Positions 22,014 through 23,276 of a DNA stretch of 23,276 nucleotides are shown one piece after another. The notes below the pieces were generated by a model, which worked only from the letters and a program-made list of their open reading frames with translations, did not search any database and was not told the origin of the DNA. This DNA is from MWCM01 sp964558315 (GTDB taxonomy: Bacteria > Patescibacteriota > UBA1384 > XYA2-FULL-43-10). The translations under genes and the position numbers were made by a program. Each line of letters opens with the position of its first letter. Within the stretch, counting starts at the first letter, position 1. The DNA lies in the NCBI GenBank assembly GCA_964558315.1, contig CAZLCL010000010.1, forward strand, positions 1-23,276. Reading direction: 5' to 3'.

Positions 22014-22721
22014 ATGATGTTGCAAGTTAATGTTGATAAAATCTTGCCAGTAACCGAGGCAAGGGATAAATTTAACCAGATAGTTGATGGCGTGGAGGGC
22101 ACAGACGATCTTTATGTATTAACTAAAAATGGCAAACCTTCCGCCGTTGTAGTGGGCGTAAATCACCTCGAAAAACTTACTGGGGAAACCGGCATACAAG
22201 CGGCGGCTTCAGCCACAGTCATCAATAATTCAGAACAAACCGAGACACAACAGACCGAACCAACGACTGATCAAACGGATACAGTTTATAGCGAAATAAA
22301 TGATACAAAACAAGATGCACCGCAACCAAAAGAAAACACTTTCGACACTCCTGCTAATTCTACCGAACTGAATCTCTCATCACCGACCCCCTCTCCCTCT
22401 ACCGAGTTATCAGGCGAAATAGACTCGGCGACACCCGGCATGGTTGCGGATGATAACGACCCCATTAAGCCCATTCCCGATGATTTTAGTAATGCTTTTT
22501 TATCGGCTGAACCATCAACCACTCCGACCACTGCTCCCGATAATTCTCAACAAAATGAGACTAATGATGTTGATACAAGTCAAGAGTCCTATTCTTTTGA
22601 TTCTGATCTCAACGAAAAGCCGATAGACCCTTTTTCTACAAACAACAGTCACTCTGTTTCAGATAACGAAAACCAGTCACTGGATGATACTTTTGGAGAT
22701 AACACCATCTCCGGAAAATAG
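22014..22721 (+). CDS. Phd/YefM-type antitoxin domain fused to a long disordered acidic tail
   Basis: 235 residues. Residues 1-60 are a Phd/YefM domain: ILPVTEARDKFNQIVDGVE (10-28), DDLYVLTKNGKPSAVVVGVNHLEKL (31-55); in this family it binds operator DNA as a dimer. Residues 61-235 are rich in S, T, D, N, E, P and Q, contain no Arg, Cys or Trp, only a few Lys, and show no hydrophobic core, so they are probably disordered and strongly acidic. True Phd antitoxins are about 80-90 residues with a short toxin-binding tail, and there is no toxin gene beside it (neighbours are GtrA-like and DedA). It is therefore better seen as an antitoxin-derived regulator or adaptor than a working antitoxin. GGAGG (22008-22012) is only one base from the first ATG and four from a second (22017), which may be the true start. 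Confidence 0.8.
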   Translation: MMLQVNVDKILPVTEARDKFNQIVDGVEGTDDLYVLTKNGKPSAVVVGVNHLEKLTGETGIQAAASATVINNSEQTETQQTEPTTDQTDTVYSEINDTKQDAPQPKENTFDTPANSTELNLSSPTPSPSTELSGEIDSATPGMVADDNDPIKPIPDDFSNAFLSAEPSTTPTTAPDNSQQNETNDVDTSQESYSFDSDLNEKPIDPFSTNNSHSVSDNENQSLDDTFGDNTISGK

Positions 22722-22730
22722 TTCATTTTA

Positions 22731-22764
22731 ATTAAAAAACCGCTGTTAACAGCGGTTTTTTAAT
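22731..22764. terminator. Perfect bidirectional rho-independent terminator
   Basis: A 34-base perfect palindrome: a CCGCTG/CAGCGG stem with a TTAA loop, flanked by A6 and T6. It gives a hairpin plus U-tract on both strands. It starts nine bases after the stop of the antitoxin-like gene and ends next to the stop of the DedA gene, so it closes both convergent units. Confidence 0.93.
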
Positions 22765-23276
22765 TTACCTAGAATGTTTAATGTGTCTCCAGATATACCA
22801 GACCAAAAAAACTACAATTAATATGCCGATAGTTAAATCGAAGTTGTGTAAGTATTCCCTTATTTGAGCCCAGTTCTCACCCATCTTCACTCCGGCATAG
22901 GTTAGTGGAATACACCAAATAAATGCACCCAAAAAAGTGTAAACAGAAAATTTCTTTAAGTTCATTTTTGAGATGCCAGCAGGAAAAGAGATAAAAGTGC
23001 GCACTATTGGCAAAACGCGACCGAAAAATGTTGTGGCAGATCCATATTTTGTAAACCACTTATCAGCCAAATCTAAGTCGTGTTTAGAGAGTAAAATATA
23101 TTTACCGTATTTTTCTATGAGCGGCCTTCCTCCCCTCCAACCGATCCAATATGCAAGTAAAGAACCGGCTAAGTTGCCAAGCGCTCCGAGAAAAACTACC
23201 AGCCAAAAATTCATGCTTCCATCTGCTACCAAAAAACCGGAGAAAGGCATAATAACCTCGCTGGGCATTAAAATGC
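22765..23276 (-). CDS. DedA-family membrane protein, N-terminus cut by window end
   Basis: The frame is open to the window edge; about 169 residues are visible and the normal first 30-50 are missing, so the in-window ATG at 23268 is internal. Family marks: PSEVIMPFSGFLV, GSLLAYWIGWRGGRPLIEKYGKY, the conserved FFGRVLPIVRTFISFPAGISKMN block with both arginines, and FIWCIPLTYAGVKMG. A last helix precedes a short basic tail. DedA proteins are now linked to undecaprenyl-phosphate or phospholipid flipping. In a locus that consumes much undecaprenyl phosphate, recycling of that carrier is an attractive role, though not proven by position. It ends at the shared bidirectional terminator. Confidence 0.9.
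   Translation of the reverse strand, partial: ILMPSEVIMPFSGFLVADGSMNFWLVVFLGALGNLAGSLLAYWIGWRGGRPLIEKYGKYILLSKHDLDLADKWFTKYGSATTFFGRVLPIVRTFISFPAGISKMNLKKFSVYTFLGAFIWCIPLTYAGVKMGENWAQIREYLHNFDLTIGILIVVFLVWYIWRHIKHSR

Noticed and set aside
1..23276. CRISPR array, prophage or integrase
   Set aside because: No evenly spaced long repeats and no phage or recombinase motifs were seen. The only repeats are short and A+T-rich.

Overview
The window is A+T-rich bacterial DNA that holds one long surface-glycan (cell-envelope polysaccharide or glycoprotein-glycan) locus. Genes are tightly packed, with 4 to 23 base overlaps, TGA is used as a normal stop (after the genes ending at 7696, 11654, 12628 and 17045), and there are many multi-pass membrane glycosyltransferases. 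Short repeat insertions inside and between genes encode KIKDQKSKIKN-like and FRVSNIEFRV-like peptides. Taken together this suggests an uncultured Patescibacteria/CPR-type bacterium. That assignment is an inference from style; there is no rRNA or other marker gene here. TGA as stop argues against the code-25 lineages (Gracilibacteria/Absconditabacteria).

Layout. (1) 1-3212, minus: two large membrane proteins of GT-C/YfhO type, the first cut by the window edge. (2) 3328-7696, plus: two paralogous 730-residue GT-C-like membrane proteins (AftD/YfhO type) that overlap by 23 bases and diverge from region 1 across a 115-base promoter region. (3) 11488-7596, minus: a DegT aminotransferase, a Gfo/Idh dehydrogenase and a hexapeptide acetyltransferase (a WbpE/WbpB/WbpD-like set for a 2,3-diacetamido sugar nucleotide), then a GT2 glycosyltransferase and a small membrane protein. 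(4) 14691-11654, minus: a B12-binding-type radical SAM protein, a small YdjM-like membrane protein and a D-lactate-dehydrogenase-type enzyme. (5) 14692-15081: a 390-base gene-free stretch with palindromes and a possible decayed reading frame. (6) 20947-15082, minus: one overlapping operon of flippase, polyprenyl-phosphate glycosyltransferase, glucuronokinase-like GHMP kinase, GalU-type uridylyltransferase, UXS-type UDP-glucuronate decarboxylase and a membrane-anchored GT2. (7) 21259-23276: a GtrA-like protein (minus), a Phd/YefM-type antitoxin domain fused to a long disordered acidic tail (plus), a perfect bidirectional terminator and a DedA-family protein (minus, cut by the window end).

How they may work together. 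Regions 3 and 6 supply nucleotide sugars (a diacetamido sugar; UDP-GlcA and UDP-xylose or 4-keto-pentose). GT2 enzymes build oligosaccharides or load polyprenyl phosphate, the flippase and possibly the GtrA protein move lipid-linked sugars outward, and the GT-C proteins transfer them outside the membrane. The most notable point is that the kinase closely resembles plant glucuronokinase and sits directly between a lipid-sugar synthase and GalU and UXS. Together these genes could make UDP-xylose from free glucuronic acid without UDP-glucose dehydrogenase, which is absent from the window.
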